From Diplonema papillatum (lineage: Eukaryota; Euglenozoa; Diplonemea; Diplonemida; Diplonemidae): a stretch of DNA of 64,000 bases. Position numbers and translations under genes: made by a program. The notes under the pieces were generated by a model. The model was not told the DNA's origin. It worked only from the letters and a program-made list of their open reading frames with translations, and searched no databases. Location of the stretch: the NCBI GenBank assembly GCA_030068145.1, contig JAPJBO010000313.1, positions 124,001-188,000 of the forward strand, read 5' to 3'. This document shows positions 33,238-44,826 of this stretch, in pieces (position 1 is the first letter of the stretch; each line of letters opens with the position of its first letter).

Positions 33238-33285
33238 GCCGAAATCCCCTTATAAATCCCTGTGTCCCGCGCTCCAAAAAAAAAA
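33238..33285 (+). mobile_element. 3' tail of LINE A
   Basis: TGTCCCGCGCTCC followed by A10 (33,276-33,285) is the same 3' terminus as at 45,291-45,315 and, inverted, 45,917-45,950. It directly follows the right MITE. The rest of the LINE A C-terminus and 3' UTR is missing. Confidence 0.5.
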
Positions 33286-36200
33286 TTTTTTTTTTTAATT
33301 CGGGACCAAGCTTGGTACTGAAGCAACGAACTAACGGAGCCTCAGCTGGAAAGCCGGCGACCAGGTGGGAAACCAATCTAGACGAATGAACGAGAAAACC
33401 GGAGACTGGCCTAACTGAAGGGTAATTCCTTCTAGCAGTACTGGTGTACTGTGGGAGGGAGAGGAGTGCGGGCGGGGTTGTTTTCTGCACATCTAGTCTA
33501 AGTTGGCTGGGGCTTCACAAGTACGGGCTTGACTTCAGTTCTAGTTCTTAGGTGGGGGTTTGTTCATTATGCCATCACTGATGGTCAGGTGAGGGTCTGC
33601 ACAGGTGGGGGCAAGTGTGACGTTCTTGGGTTGGGCACTTTATTTTTTTTCCCTGGTTGTATTGTGTGTGCTCATTATCCTATTACCGGGTAGGGTTTTA
33701 TGTCTCCAATTTCTTGTAGATATGCAATCATGCCTGCACAGTTTCCTGGCAGGAATATATCACTCAATCTTGTGGGGATGGGGTTGATGATGTGCTTTTC
33801 ACGTGCAGAGGCTGTAGCAGGGCAAGCTCTGAGGACGTGGTACGGGTAACTATCTTTGATTGATTTTCCACAGTGCCAGCACTCTGACTTTAACATGAGT
33901 TTCTTCTTGCGTTCGTCGGAACAGAGGTACGGTTTGCTGAGTGGCGAGTGGCCGGTTCGCAGTTGCAGGATGTCTACTTCTGCTCGTCGTGACAGGGATG
34001 CCGGCAGTTTCTTCGGGAGTGATCCGGCTGTGGCTATGAAAAAGAAGTTGTGGTCTCTATTGGTTGTGTAGTTGTGCTTTACAAACTCTATAATGCGTGC
34101 CCGGGAGGATTGAAAATCTAGAGGGGTTTCCGGATCAGGCTGCGTGGCTGCCGAGGAGGAGTCCCTGGTTGTATACTTTGCGATGGAGTCTGCGTACTCA
34201 TTCCCGTCTATACCACAATGGGCTGGGATGTACTGGACGCCAATCTCCGCCTTCGTGGTGTGTGCAACTTGGTTCAGTTGCAAGCGAACGGTGCGCGCGA
34301 TGTAGTCCGTCAATGCATGTGATCCTTTTAAGAGCTCCCGTACATTCGACTGCGAGTCAGTCAAGATGACGGCCCTCGAGAGATTGGTTGATTTGGAAAG
34401 ATGCAAGAGAACATGTGAAGCGAGTAGCAGTGCAATCATTTCTGCCCTGCATGTGGAGGCGAAAGTGCCACCGTTAGCGGCCAGTACAAGCTCGCAAGGG
34501 GACTTTTTGAGCATGCGGAAGCGAACTTTTCCAAGTACGACGCGGGGTACGGCTTTCAGCAGTGCTGGGTTGAGAAGGTCCGGATTCGAGACCTTTACAT
34601 AGCACGCACTCCCTGTCCTGTCTTTCGTGGCTGATTTGGAACCATCCGTGTATAATAAGAAGTCCACTCGTCCAAACCCAGCAATCATGCATTCTGTGAG
34701 TCGCCTGTTCGTGCCAGCGGACTTCTTTTTGGACACTCCTTCAACAAATGGGGATAAAGAGACCAGCGGGGAGTCGAGGTAGTCATGCGGCAACGGGCTA
34801 CAGCGCAGCTTTTGACGTTTTACGCCAAGTAGGCCAGCGTCGGCAACGAGCGTTCGAGCAGCTGATCTCCAGGTCGGTGACGTGGTGATGGCCGTTTTGC
34901 AGACGGAGTGGGCACTTGTACCAGGCTGCCGCAGGAGCTTTTCGTAAAGGATCGCCCCCAGTTTCGAGAAGCAGAGGTCGAGCGGTAATACGCCAGTCTC
35001 AAGGTGTAGCGCTTGTAGGGATGTGGATTGGGGTAGCCCTGAGATGAGGCGTAGCGCTCTGTTCTGGTCTCGCGCGAGGGACTGCATGGTTTCCGGTCTG
35101 AGCGAGGTGCTGAATATTGCTGCTCCATAAGTGAGGACTGGAAGGACGTACGAGAGGTAAACCGGGCGTAAGATGTGCAGTTGTGAGCTCCTGACCGTTC
35201 CCGATAGTTGACGAAGGACTGCAAGTCTCGCGTTGAACCGCTTCCGAACGTTTGCTACGTGAGCTTCGAAACTTAGATTGCTGTCAAAAGTGACTCCAAG
35301 GAAACGCGCCGATGTCACATTCGGTATGCAGGCACAGGTGGCGATCAGGACCCGGGGAAACATCTTTATGCATGTTAACAGGTGATTGTAGTTGGCGGGA
35401 CCTAGACCATTACACTCGACGATGCGACGGTTGTTTAGAGATGCGAGCTTATCGTCAGAAGCCTTGAGTGCTTTTTCTGAGAGGTCGAAAGTGAGGCTGT
35501 TATTGAACAGATCATTCGGATGTAGGTCTAGATTCAGCATCCTAGCCTTGTCGATTATAGTGGTTCGGCTTGACGAAGGGAAGTGGACGTCGATCTTCTC
35601 AATGTCCACGTCGGCGGTCGTAGGGACGTACATGAGTTTCGTTTTCTCATACGAGATGTCCAAGGCGAACTCAGCGGCCCAATCGTCAATGGCGTTGACT
35701 ACCGCCTGGGCCTGCTCCCTCAGCCTGCTCAGGTCGCTACTGCTCAGCACAACGGCAAGGTCGTCGGCGAAGAGCGAGAGAGTTATTTCTGGGAAGATGC
35801 TGTTGAGCTTAGCGGCGAGAGAGTCGATGTAGCACAAGAACAGCAACGGGGCGAGGACTGTGCCTTGTGGAACGCCTTTTTCCAGATCGTAGAACCTGCC
35901 CAGCGAGTCGTTGACCTTGACGGCCGCCCGTCTCTTGCGCAAGAACTCGCAGATCCAGCGCAGCATGCGGCCCGACACTCCTTTCTTCTGCAACTCTTTA
36001 GTGAGGATGCTCTTGACGACCCTGTCGAAGGCCTTCGTGATGTCAAAGAGCAGGAGCACCGAGCGTTTCCCACTGTCGCGCGCTGCCTGCAGAGTGAGCT
36101 GGACTGTAGCTATTTGCTCCTCAGCTGATCTGCCTTTCTGAAACCCTGCTTGTGTCGGATGCAACTTGCCCTCTAGGTGGCACGAGAGGCGACAGTGGAC

Positions 36201-37312
36201 GAGGCGCTCCAGGAGTTTTGCGACGCAACTGGTTAACGCAATTGGCCTGTACGCGTCGGGCTGGTCCGCACTCTTGCCTGGCTTCAATAGCATCATCATG
36301 TGAGCCTCCCGCCAGGTGAAAGGCACTACACCCTTGGTGTACGAGAGGTTGAGCAGTCTCAGCAGAGTGTCCCGTGCCTGCGTGCCGAGGTTGATGAGCA
36401 TTAGGTTGTTGATGCCATCCGGTCCGCAGCTGGTAGTTGGTTCCAGAGACGAGATACCTCTATCAAGCTCTTGTGAGGAGAACGGCTTGTCGTGCGAGGG
36501 GTGTTCGGACGTGTCGTTGAGACGAGGAGTCGGTGCACCGGAGCACACGTTAGCTATGTGTCTACCCATTGCATCTGCCTTTCGGGAGTCATCGAACTCC
36601 AGCGTTCCGTTGACGTACAGAGGCGGGATATAGAGGTCTGAGGTGCGACCATCCAAGCGGCGAATCGCGGAGAAGGCTTGTTTCGTTGAGGACAGCCGCG
36701 TCAAGTGTGTAGTTGAGCGAGCTAGTGCATCTCTCTTCGAGTTCGCAACCAGAGTGGCAACACGCTCCTGCGCAGAAGCGACGGATGTTTCAGCTTCAGT
36801 TGTACTGAGGTTCGCGCTTTTCAGCCTCGCCAGTCGGGTGCGGAGGCAGTCCCGCGCTGCGATCGCCTCGTCTATCTCTGGGTTGTACCAGGGCTTACCT
36901 CGTCTTTTGCTTTCCCGCGGGACGCATTTGTCTCTTGCTGTTCGCATGGTTCGGGCAAAGGCGCGTGCAAATCTGTTGACGTCCCGGAAGCTCTGCAGAT
37001 GCTGTTGTAGGTTGTCGAGGCGAGCTGTGTAATCGTCCCAATCTGCCTTCGCCCAATGGAAGGGTTTCGCTACTCCTTGCGCTGCTGGGCAGGACCCATA
37101 TACGAGTGAAACCAACATAGGGGCGTGGTCCGATTTACCTGTGGGAAGCGTCCTCCAACCGGATTGTTCAAATTGAGCTGGGACAAGGAATATGTCCGGT
37201 GATGTTTTGGAGCAGGGACGTGTGGGCACGGTGGCGTCGTTTAGGCAGACCAGGTCGGAGTTTAGGATCCATTCTGCAAAGGAGCGGCTCTTGGTGTCAG
37301 CTTCGTCTGAGT
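33286..37312 (-). mobile_element. LINE B copy 1 (I/Ingi-like), 5'-truncated
   Basis: Minus-strand element. Its poly(A) tail appears as T11 (33,286-33,296), abutting the A10 tail of LINE A. A 3' UTR of about 380 bp, related to that of the copy at 48,553-50,392, separates the tail from the stop codon. The 5' end, inside the endonuclease domain, meets a TGGCGC minisatellite at 37,313. Confidence 0.8.
33675..37312 (-). CDS. LINE B polyprotein: APE remnant, RT, RNase H, zinc finger
   Basis: About 1210 codons remain uninterrupted. Domains in order: the C-terminal end of an AP-type endonuclease (SPDIFLVPAQ, GKSDHAPMLVSL); an RT with LLLFDITKAFDRV (motif A), GVPQGTVLAPLLF (motif B) and LSLFADDLAVVL (motif C, FADD); RNase H with LLYTDGSKS, AEMIALL, LTDSQSN and the late histidine motif PAHCGIDGNEYAD; and a final CWHCGKS..HVLRACP zinc finger. 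The RNase H catalytic D-E-D-(H) residues are all visible. This architecture is that of the I/Ingi clade of LINEs. The open frame extends upstream into the minisatellite, but those residues are not LINE sequence. The intact frame suggests a young copy that cannot move by itself because most of the endonuclease is missing. Confidence 0.85.
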
Positions 37313-37413
37313 CAGTGTGGCTCCTGGGGCCTGGCGCGTTTGGCGTGGCGTGGCGCGCGCCAAGCGCGCCAAGCCTGGCGCGTTTGGCGCGGCGCGGCGC
37401 GTTTGGCGCACCC
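37313..37413. repeat. TGGCGC minisatellite with fixed head, copy 1
   Basis: CAGTGTGGCTCCTG is followed by repeats of (C)TGGCGCGTT(T). Copies with the same head lie at 38,171-38,261 (inverted) and 56,613-56,673. The fixed head suggests a mobile unit rather than local slippage. Confidence 0.55.
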
Positions 37414-38170
37414 TGTAGCCCCAAGGAAATTTAGGCTCCCTCGTCACATGCACGGGGCAAAAAGAGTGCCTCGGGGGAATTGATAATTTTCCCAGGCCAT
37501 TTTCCAATGCACAAACAGTGGAATCTGGGTCTGGCAAAAGTTGTGGTGATATTTTCCCGCTGGTCCACGTAGCAGATCTTTTTCAACGACGTTTTGCTCG
37601 CCCTCAGCTCCGATGAAGAGAACGGTTCAAAATAGACTCGGGGACCCATACGTATGTGTGTGGTTCGTGACTCCTCATAAGATGCAGAGCACCGGGCGGC
37701 AGGTTTACCACGGGAAGGACAGGAATCGTCCCCAGGTAGGTGACAATTTCCCGCTGGTCCACGTAGCAACTTTTTCCCGACGACTTTTTGCTCGATTTTT
37801 TCTCGGATGAAGAGAACGGTGCCAAATAGACCCGGAACCGTAAGTGGATCCCTGTGGTTCGTCGGCCTTGCATTGCCGCAGGGTACCATGGAATACCGTG
37901 GCGAACACGTCCAAACCGGTCCAAAAACGCTGCTTGCAGGGATCGATCCCCTGGAAAAAGCTTGTTTTTCAGTGGCTCTGGAAGGACACAGGGGTGTGGG
38001 AAGGCACCAGAATAGGTTGACACCTTCTGAGAACAGGTTCTCTGGAAGATTTCGTCATCGATCTTCTCATCGAAGAAAAAATTTGTCGGAACGCACGCCG
38101 GGATCGCAGAGAAAATGGACGAATGATGAACCCAAAATGAAAAGGTTGTCAATTCCTGGTGAAAACACTA
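37414..38170 (+). repeat. Repeat family R2, tandem units, and spacer
   Basis: Between two inverted TGGCGC minisatellites. R2 units (CGATGAAGAGAACGG, TGGTCCACGTAGCA, ACCCGTGTGTGGTTCGTG-like) repeat at about 37,560 and 37,745, with a third fragment near 38,050. No coding region is recognised. Confidence 0.5.
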
Positions 38171-38261
38171 AGGGCGCGCCAATCGCGCCAAACGCGCCAA
38201 ACGCGCCAGAAAACAGGGTTTTCTGGCGCGGCCTGGCGCGGCTGGCGCAGGAGCCACACTG
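38171..38261. repeat. TGGCGC minisatellite, copy 2 (inverted)
   Basis: Minus-strand reading starts CAGTGTGGCTCCTGCGCC at 38,261 and continues through TGGCGCG units. The AAACAGGGTTTTCTGG block inside is unique to this copy. Confidence 0.55.
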
Positions 38262-38309
38262 TCTGAGTGGACTTCCCACATGGGATGGTGCATGTTTAAA
38301 TCTGAAAAA

Positions 38310-39749
38310 AAAAAAGATGGCCACGAAGACCATGTGGAAGGACGTGCTGCATCCGCGATGAACCACCGACACCCTCCCGCAGTCCTTCCTCATCCTCAAG
38401 AAGACGGCGCGAACATCGAAGCCACGGCGGGAGAAGCACGCACCAAATCCCTTCCCACCTTGGAAGCCGCCACCAGAGCTCCACATCTGCGCTTCACTTC
38501 CAAAGAAGTCGAAAAGCGCCGAGGAAAACCGGAGAAAGGCAGAGGCAGTTCTCGACGGATTGCCATCCCCGACATACATCGTCTGGACGGACGGATCGGT
38601 TGCGGCGCTGAAGAGAAGACACGCACAGTACCAGCTGCTCCACGGTACAACCGTAACAACCGACGAGGTCACGAGGTGGGGTGGCGCAGGTCTCGTGGTG
38701 TACTACCGCCGAGAAGAAAGCTGGAGAGACGCGACGCCGATGAAAGGGACCCGCCTAAGCCGTCAGGCCGGTAAGTGGGCAACCAGCTACCGCGCGGAGC
38801 AAGTGGCGATGAAAATTGCGCTGGAATCGCTGGAGCTGAAACTGGGAAAGAGGGAGGTACTCGAAGGAGAGCCTACCAGCAGACACATCTGGGTGCTCAG
38901 CGACTCCAGCTCCCTTCTGAACGTGCTGTCCCAAGGTCCGCACAAACAGCAAGAACGGGACAACGTCCGAATCTGGCAGGCGCTCGAGAAACTGGTTGCG
39001 AAGGGGTATACACCGTCTACGGCCACTGCGGACTAGCAGGGAACGAAGAGGCGGACGGGCTAGCGAAGCAGGGCGTCTCGCAGACCGGAGAAGAAACGCA
39101 GCCGCCGATGACGGTAGGAACCGCGAAGGCCCGGTACCGCGAGCACGCCTGGGAGGCACTACACGCGGCTTCAATGCGGGAATCCCCGTACCAACCGGGC
39201 GGGCCGCTGCCGTACACGCAGTTGGTCCGAGGACGGAAGGTCCCAAAAACGGCACACCTGACGAGGCGAGCCGAGCGCGAGATCCGCCAGCTTCGCACGG
39301 GACACCACCAACTCCTCAGGAACTGCTACCGGGACGACTGGATGGATCTCGCAGCAGAAGAGAGGCAAGCAACCCGCCCATGCCAGCTTTGCGACGCCAC
39401 GCCGATCTGCCCCCTAACACACCTTTTCCTGGAATGCAGAATCGGGGGCGACGAGAGAGCGACCATGTGGAGACGGGTCCACAAGGCCATCCCGGACACA
39501 CCAAGGGAAAAGCCGACACCCAGGGAAAGGCACAAGCTGCTTTGGCCGCTGCTCTTCGAGCTCCCTGAAGCAGCCCTCGCGTACCTTCAGGCCGTGGGGC
39601 TTGTGCCGAAGTACGAGGTCTACGAAGACCCACCTGAGCCCGGCACACCGGAACTCGACGGCAACATGGCGGCAGCAGCAACCAATGGCGTCGACAACAC
39701 CTTCGACCTCGAGGGATCAAGCTCCGAGGATGCCGAAGGATGGGCATAG
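38310..39749 (+). pseudogene. LINE C copy 1: RNase H and zinc-finger end
   Basis: Homologous to residues 360-881 of LINE C copy 2 (PPWKPPPELHICASLPKKSK against its AP-WQPCPDVVINASLPGKR). RNase H residues seen: IVWTDGSVAA, SYRAEQVAMKIAL, VLSDSSSLLNVL and GHCGLAGNEEAD. Then come a TRRAEREIRQLRTGHHQLL block and CQLCDATPICPLTHLFLECR (zinc finger). An in-frame stop near 38,360 and a one-base shift near 39,010 (AKGYT|VYGHCG) break it. The RT domain is missing entirely. Confidence 0.75.
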
Positions 39750-41408
39750 TTCGGGCCGGGTCGGAAGACTGAGGCGGCAACACACCCGGCACATCCGTGC
39801 AAAGCAACCTCACCCGACCGCCGGTGCAGGCGCAACAGGGCTGCTGAGTGCGAAGCGCGAATCAGTACGCTGACGGCGCAGTCCAACACCAGACGCACAC
39901 ACCCGGCACTACACAGTCCCCACGGCCACCGACCAACCGCCGCAAGGCGGCAGCAGTAAACCGGCAGCACGACAACGGAGACGCAGGCGCCGACGAACAG
40001 CCGAAGCCCGCACGCCGACACGGACGCAGCCGGTCACCGGACCGAACAGCACCTGAGAACAATAAGAAAAGAGAGGGGAAAGAAAAGAAGGCAAACAAAA
40101 GTACCACCGCAGCAGCGCAACAGCGCCGCGACCGAACACGACTACCAACGAAGGGTAGACTCGGTGCACCGACAGCACACCCACCTGACCATAGGAAGGT
40201 CCAAAAGGGTGGAGTGAGCACTGGAGCGGTCACTGAGGCAGATAGGTAGCTGCAACACAAGAACAGTGCATTAGCAACCAAAACAAAAAAAAGACAACCC
40301 TCCGGGCCGAGAGCGGACAATGAGCACGGGATAGAACAGCGTCGGAAACACCAGCCCAGTGTTTCTGACGCTGCCGGAAGCGACCAGGCCAACGGACCGC
40401 ACCACGCAACAGCGCCGCAAAGCGAAACAGAGACAAGCAGCAAGCTCAAAGGCCCCGGAAGGAAGAACAAAGTAGAGGCAGGCGAAGCGCCCAACGGACC
40501 GCACCACGCAACAGCGCCGCAAAGCGAAACAGAGACAAGCAGCAACCAAACCAGCCCCCCCCGACCGAAGCGGAGGACCGACTCAACAGGCAAACCCTGG
40601 CACGCCAGGGTTTACCAACAGAAGTCAGAACACCGCCCGGAAGGGAGAGCCGCACAACAAGTCCAAAAAATACCCCCCACCAACTGCCGAAAAAGAAATA
40701 CCTTTCCCTTACCTTGTCCCACAAAACCAGAACCAATAACAACGCCCCCCCCCCAAGCACGCAAGAGAAGCCGAGTCCTGCCAAAACAACAGACAACGTA
40801 TTAACCCCCCGTTTCAGTGCTACACGCACCACGCTCAACAACAACCCACAAGAGCGAAGGCAGCAGGACGGGCAGCGGCAGCGAAACAGCGCCACGCGCC
40901 CGACAACAACAGGAAAGTCCCGAAGCGAAAGCAAACCCCCCCCGACCGACACGGAAGACCGACTCAACAGGCAAACCTGGCACGCCAGGGTTACCAAAAG
41001 ACGTCAGAACACCGCACCGGAAAGGGAGGGCGAGCGAAGGACGAAGCCACAACAAAACCAAGGAAAAACAACCATCACTGCACACAACACGCAGAGCCAA
41101 GCAGCATATCAGCAGCGAACCAAAGCAAACCCTTGACAAATTACTATCACAGGCAACTGACAGCGCGACAATCGCCGGAAACACACCGACCGCGACTGGT
41201 AAAGCCTGGCACGCCAGGACATCATTACCAAAACAGCGGCAAGAAACAAGGGGAGGGCGGGCAAGAAACAATCCCACTGAACCCCCCCACAACCATACCA
41301 AGAACGAACGAAAGGAAACAGAAAACAAACAAACGTCCCAAGGATGAAGAGAAGGCACAAGGAACCTTAGCACCGTATCCCCAAGCCTAACCCGGGTGCG
41401 GTTTCCAA
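39750..41408 (+). other. Probable 3' UTR of LINE C copy 1 with repeated hairpins
   Basis: No gene on either strand; the long minus-strand frames are shadows of A/C-rich sequence. The core CCTGGCACGCCAGG occurs three times (40,596-40,609, 40,976-40,989, 41,205-41,218). The first sits in a 9-bp perfect stem, AAACCCTGG-CACG-CCAGGGTTT. A 55-bp block (AACGGACCGCACCACGCAAC and on) is directly repeated at about 40,389 and 40,494. LINE 3' UTR stem-loops can be RT recognition sites, so this may be functional. Confidence 0.45.
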
Positions 41409-41444
41409 ATGTTGAAATTGAAATTGAAATTGAAATTGAATTGA

Positions 41445-44041
41445 AACCGGGGACCGAGGCGTTCCTTAGGGAGAGGAAGGCAGCGTACTTACTTGACGGT
41501 GAGCTTGGCAACGAGTTCCACCTGAGAGATGGGGTCCCCCAAGGAACCGTGCTGGGCCCACTCTTGTTTCTATTCCACATCGATGACCTGGGGGACGACC
41601 TCAACGCCCTCCGCGCGCGAACACTGGAAGCTGGTGCCGAGCTCACGTTCTCCCTCTTCGCGGACGACGATGGAGTAGCAGTGGTCGCCAAGACGCCCCA
41701 GGAACTTGAAACCCATGCACAAGAAGTGGTCAACGTTGTAGAGTTGTGGACAGCCCGTGCGGGCATGCAGCTGTCGAAACTCAAGACAGAAGGCGTCCTT
41801 ATCCAAGCGCCAGGAGAACTGAGTCGCCAACACCCAATAGTGGTATTCGAATCCACTATGGTGGAACTGGAGATCCCGGCTGCGCAAGTACTGCGGCGAA
41901 TCACCAGAAGTACACCGCACGCAGTTTGGGGAGAGGGCTCCTCGTGGCTCGAGCATCACGGGAAGCACATTCTTTCCATCAACGGCAAGAGTACGAAAAC
42001 CCAGGTGACAAGAGCTGAGATCTCCGATGCGCTGAACGCCGACCCGAAAGCCCCGGTGGTAACTCTCCGGGTGGCTGTCCGCCTGCGCTGGGTCGAGAAG
42101 ACGAAACTGCTGGGACTCTGGATCGATCAGGATTTCTCCTTTGTGCCACACGTCCAGAGGGTTGTCGACAATTTCTCACTCAAGTTGAACTTCCTCCGCC
42201 ACCTCTCGGGGAAGTCCTACGGCTTCAGTACCCGCACGCTGCGCACCCTTTACCTTACGTATGTGCTACCGACGTTCACGTACGCCCTCGGGGTATACGG
42301 CCCCTTCCTTCTAACGCACGACTCGCCTGCGAAACCACAAGTGACGATGCTCGAACGACTTCACCGTCGGGCTCTCATCTGCGTGCTGGGGTGCAGGAAG
42401 AACCTCAACGACTTCACCGCCCAGCAAGAAGCCGGGGTACTTCCGATCCGCGCGATCATCCAAGCGCGCATAGCCGCCCTCAGGGAGAGGATGCGACACC
42501 GACCGCAGCTCTGGAACCACGAGCTGGGCCTCAAGACGACGCTCAGCGACGCGTACGATAGCATCGACAACCTGTCGGGAACGCACCTATGTGGACGGGA
42601 GACCTTTCTCTTCAACCCCTTTGCCCCTTGGCAGCCTTGCCCTGACGTGGTCATAAACGCCTCGCTCCCGGGTAAGCGGGACGCCAGCAAGGCAGAAAAG
42701 TTGAGCCGGGTCCTCAGGCAGCTGAGTAAACTGCCACCGGCGGACTGCTGCGTCTGGACTGACGGCTCTGTGGTGAGCAGCGACCCCCCGCCGGCCACGG
42801 TATGCGACCCGTATCGCTCCGAGGACTTGCGGCCGTGGATCAGGCGGTTCGTCGACAGGCCCACCTGGGGTGGTGCAGGCATCTTCTGCGAAATCGGCCC
42901 GACCGTGACATTCGAGGAGGTGGACGACCAACCGCTCGTGGCCCGATGCTTGCAAACCGGCCGGAAGACAATCCAGAAGTCGGTAAAAGCGGGCCGATAC
43001 GTCTGCAGCTTCCGGACCGAGCAGGTTGCGATCTGTACTTCCCTCCACCTCCTCCAGCAACACCTACCTGCAACCTCTCAACCGCGCCACATCGTCGTTC
43101 TAAGCGACTCTCAGTCGCTCCTCAAAGTCCTCAGTCTGGGGTCGTATAAGCAGAAGGATCCAACCAACATTAGGATCTGGCTGCTGCTATGCGAGCTCAG
43201 AGCGAGGGGGTACGCGATAACGCTGCAATTCGTGTACGCTCACTGTGGGCTCGCGGGCAACGACATGGCGGACTCCTTGGCCAAGGCGGCGGCAGCTGAG
43301 CTCCAAGAATCTACTGCTCGCGCAGCCGCGACACATGCCACACCTCCACCTGCCATTCAAATTAGCGCCGCGGACGTCAAGTATCGACACAAGGCATACC
43401 TGAACCTAGACAGGGAACGACAGGCCAGGGAAGCCTACTACCGGGCGGACAAGGACGGCAACACGACTCCGTTCGTTAGGCTGGTCAACGGCCGGACGAT
43501 AAAGCGGCGCCGGCACTTGACGCCTCGGGCCGAACGGGAGATTCGCCAGCTGCGCACCGGGCATCACCCACTCATCCGGACGATGTACACCCCGGACATG
43601 CGCGCGCTCAGCACAGCCGAGCGCGCCCGAACCTTCCGCCCGTGCCCGATCTGCGGGTCGCTCACGTCGAGCCCTGTGCTCCACCTGTTCAAGGTGTGCG
43701 CAGACGACGCGACCGCGCCCTTCAGGCTCGCGATGCGCAACCAGGTGGAACACCGCAACAAGGGCGGGTTCCCGAACGCGGCCGACGAACTGTGGTGCAC
43801 CTTGTTCGAGTACCCCGAACTCGCGCTTGCATACCTGCAGCGTGCGGGAGTACTCCCGCACTACACCATCCTCGCATCCTCAGCGTCCGAGCCCGAGCTC
43901 CAGTCGACTCAAAGCGTGCTGGACGCCGCCTCAGACATCTCGTCACAGGCGGAAGACATGTCGGACGAGCAGACAGTTGAATCGCAGCAACCGGAAGGCG
44001 ATCTGGTTATGGTGGCCGAAGCGGACGACTGGCGGCTCTAG
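41445..44041 (+). CDS. LINE C polyprotein: partial RT, RNase H, zinc finger
   Basis: About 865 uninterrupted codons. RT motif B (GVPQGTVLGPLLF) and motif C (LFADDDGVAVV, FADD) are present. The fingers and motif A are lost by 5' truncation. A connection domain of about 350 residues follows. RNase H shows CVWTDGSVVS, SFRTEQVAICTSL, VLSDSQSLLKVL and YAHCGLAGNDMADSLA, so the D-E-D and His residues are all there. The C-terminal part has TPRAEREIRQLRTGHHPLI and CPICGSLTSSPVLHLFKVC, a zinc-binding motif, then LAYLQRAG and an acidic tail. The open frame upstream of 41,445 is microsatellite. Like LINE B it belongs to the RNase H-bearing LINE groups, but the LRTGHH block marks a separate family. Confidence 0.85.
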
Positions 44042-44826
44042 AAGCTTCTACTCTGGCTGACTTTTACTCCTTTCCCTCCTTCCCAACACCCCTCCCACCT
44101 CTACCAAGGCCCCGCACAGCCCCGTGATAGAGTCACGGAGTGAGCCGCTTATCGAAGTAACAACCCCACACCGACGGACGAGAACCCGGAACGCCAGACC
44201 GGTGACCGGCAACCACAAACACAGCCGCCAGCCAGGGCGACAACAGAGAACCGGTTGTTACTTCGAGCTGCAGGAATGCCCACTCCTCACCAAACGACTA
44301 ACAACTGTGTCGGAAACAAGGCCGGGGAGGCTGGTGAGAACCACTGTCACCAAACAACCAAACAGTTTTCTTTTGCCGCGGCGGCACCACGGATTCGTCA
44401 CCCGGCCGTACAGGCCCCGATGGGGAGAAGCCGCGCAGGTGCTGGCGGCAAGCAAGAAAAGCCCACCCGCAGCGACGCGAACGTAGTGGGAGGAAAGGCA
44501 CCCCGAGCAATCGGAAGGAGCCACCCACAAGCACCCACAGACACGCAACCACCTACACAAGTACGCCGAAGTTCAAAAACTTGAAGACATGCAATGATGG
44601 AACCTCCGCTCAACTGAACCTAGTGGGCGCAGGGAAGCCACCGAGCGAAAAACGAACAATCAAGCAAACACTCTTTTCTTTCTGCTTTCACCCAAACCGG
44701 CAAACAAGCGGCCCAGTACAGCCGGCCTAACCTCGAAGCCGGCTCACAGAGCGGCTGTTCTTATCTTAGAATCGCGGTCCGTTGGGCCGGTGGAAAGGAA
44801 GGTGCCTGATGGAAAAAAAAAAAAAA
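44042..44826 (+). other. LINE C copy 2 3' UTR and A-tail
   Basis: Pyrimidine-rich start, then mixed sequence with no gene. It ends in A14. It does not resemble the 600-bp 3' UTR of copies 3 and 4, so LINE C contains at least two subfamilies. Confidence 0.5.

Larger units (their letters stand above)
38262..41408 (+). mobile_element. LINE C copy 1, 5'-truncated, long 3' UTR
   Basis: Coding remnant 38,310-39,749, then about 1.65 kb of 3' region up to a (TTGAAA)n tract at 41,409. Assigning 39,750-41,408 to this copy is an inference from the absence of any other element boundary. Confidence 0.5.
41409..44826 (+). mobile_element. LINE C copy 2, 5'-truncated in the RT domain
   Basis: The left junction is a (TTGAAA)n tract (41,409-41,444), followed by RT sequence that starts between motifs A and B. 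The coding end is at 44,041, the 3' UTR at 44,042-44,812, and an A14 tail at 44,813-44,826. Another retroposon starts exactly at the end of that tail. Confidence 0.7.

Noticed and set aside
39862-40997. Minus-strand frames with hydrophobic Cys/Leu-rich residues (possible membrane protein)
   Set aside because: They arise from an A/C-rich plus strand with internal duplications; no start context, no family, and they lie in the probable LINE 3' UTR.
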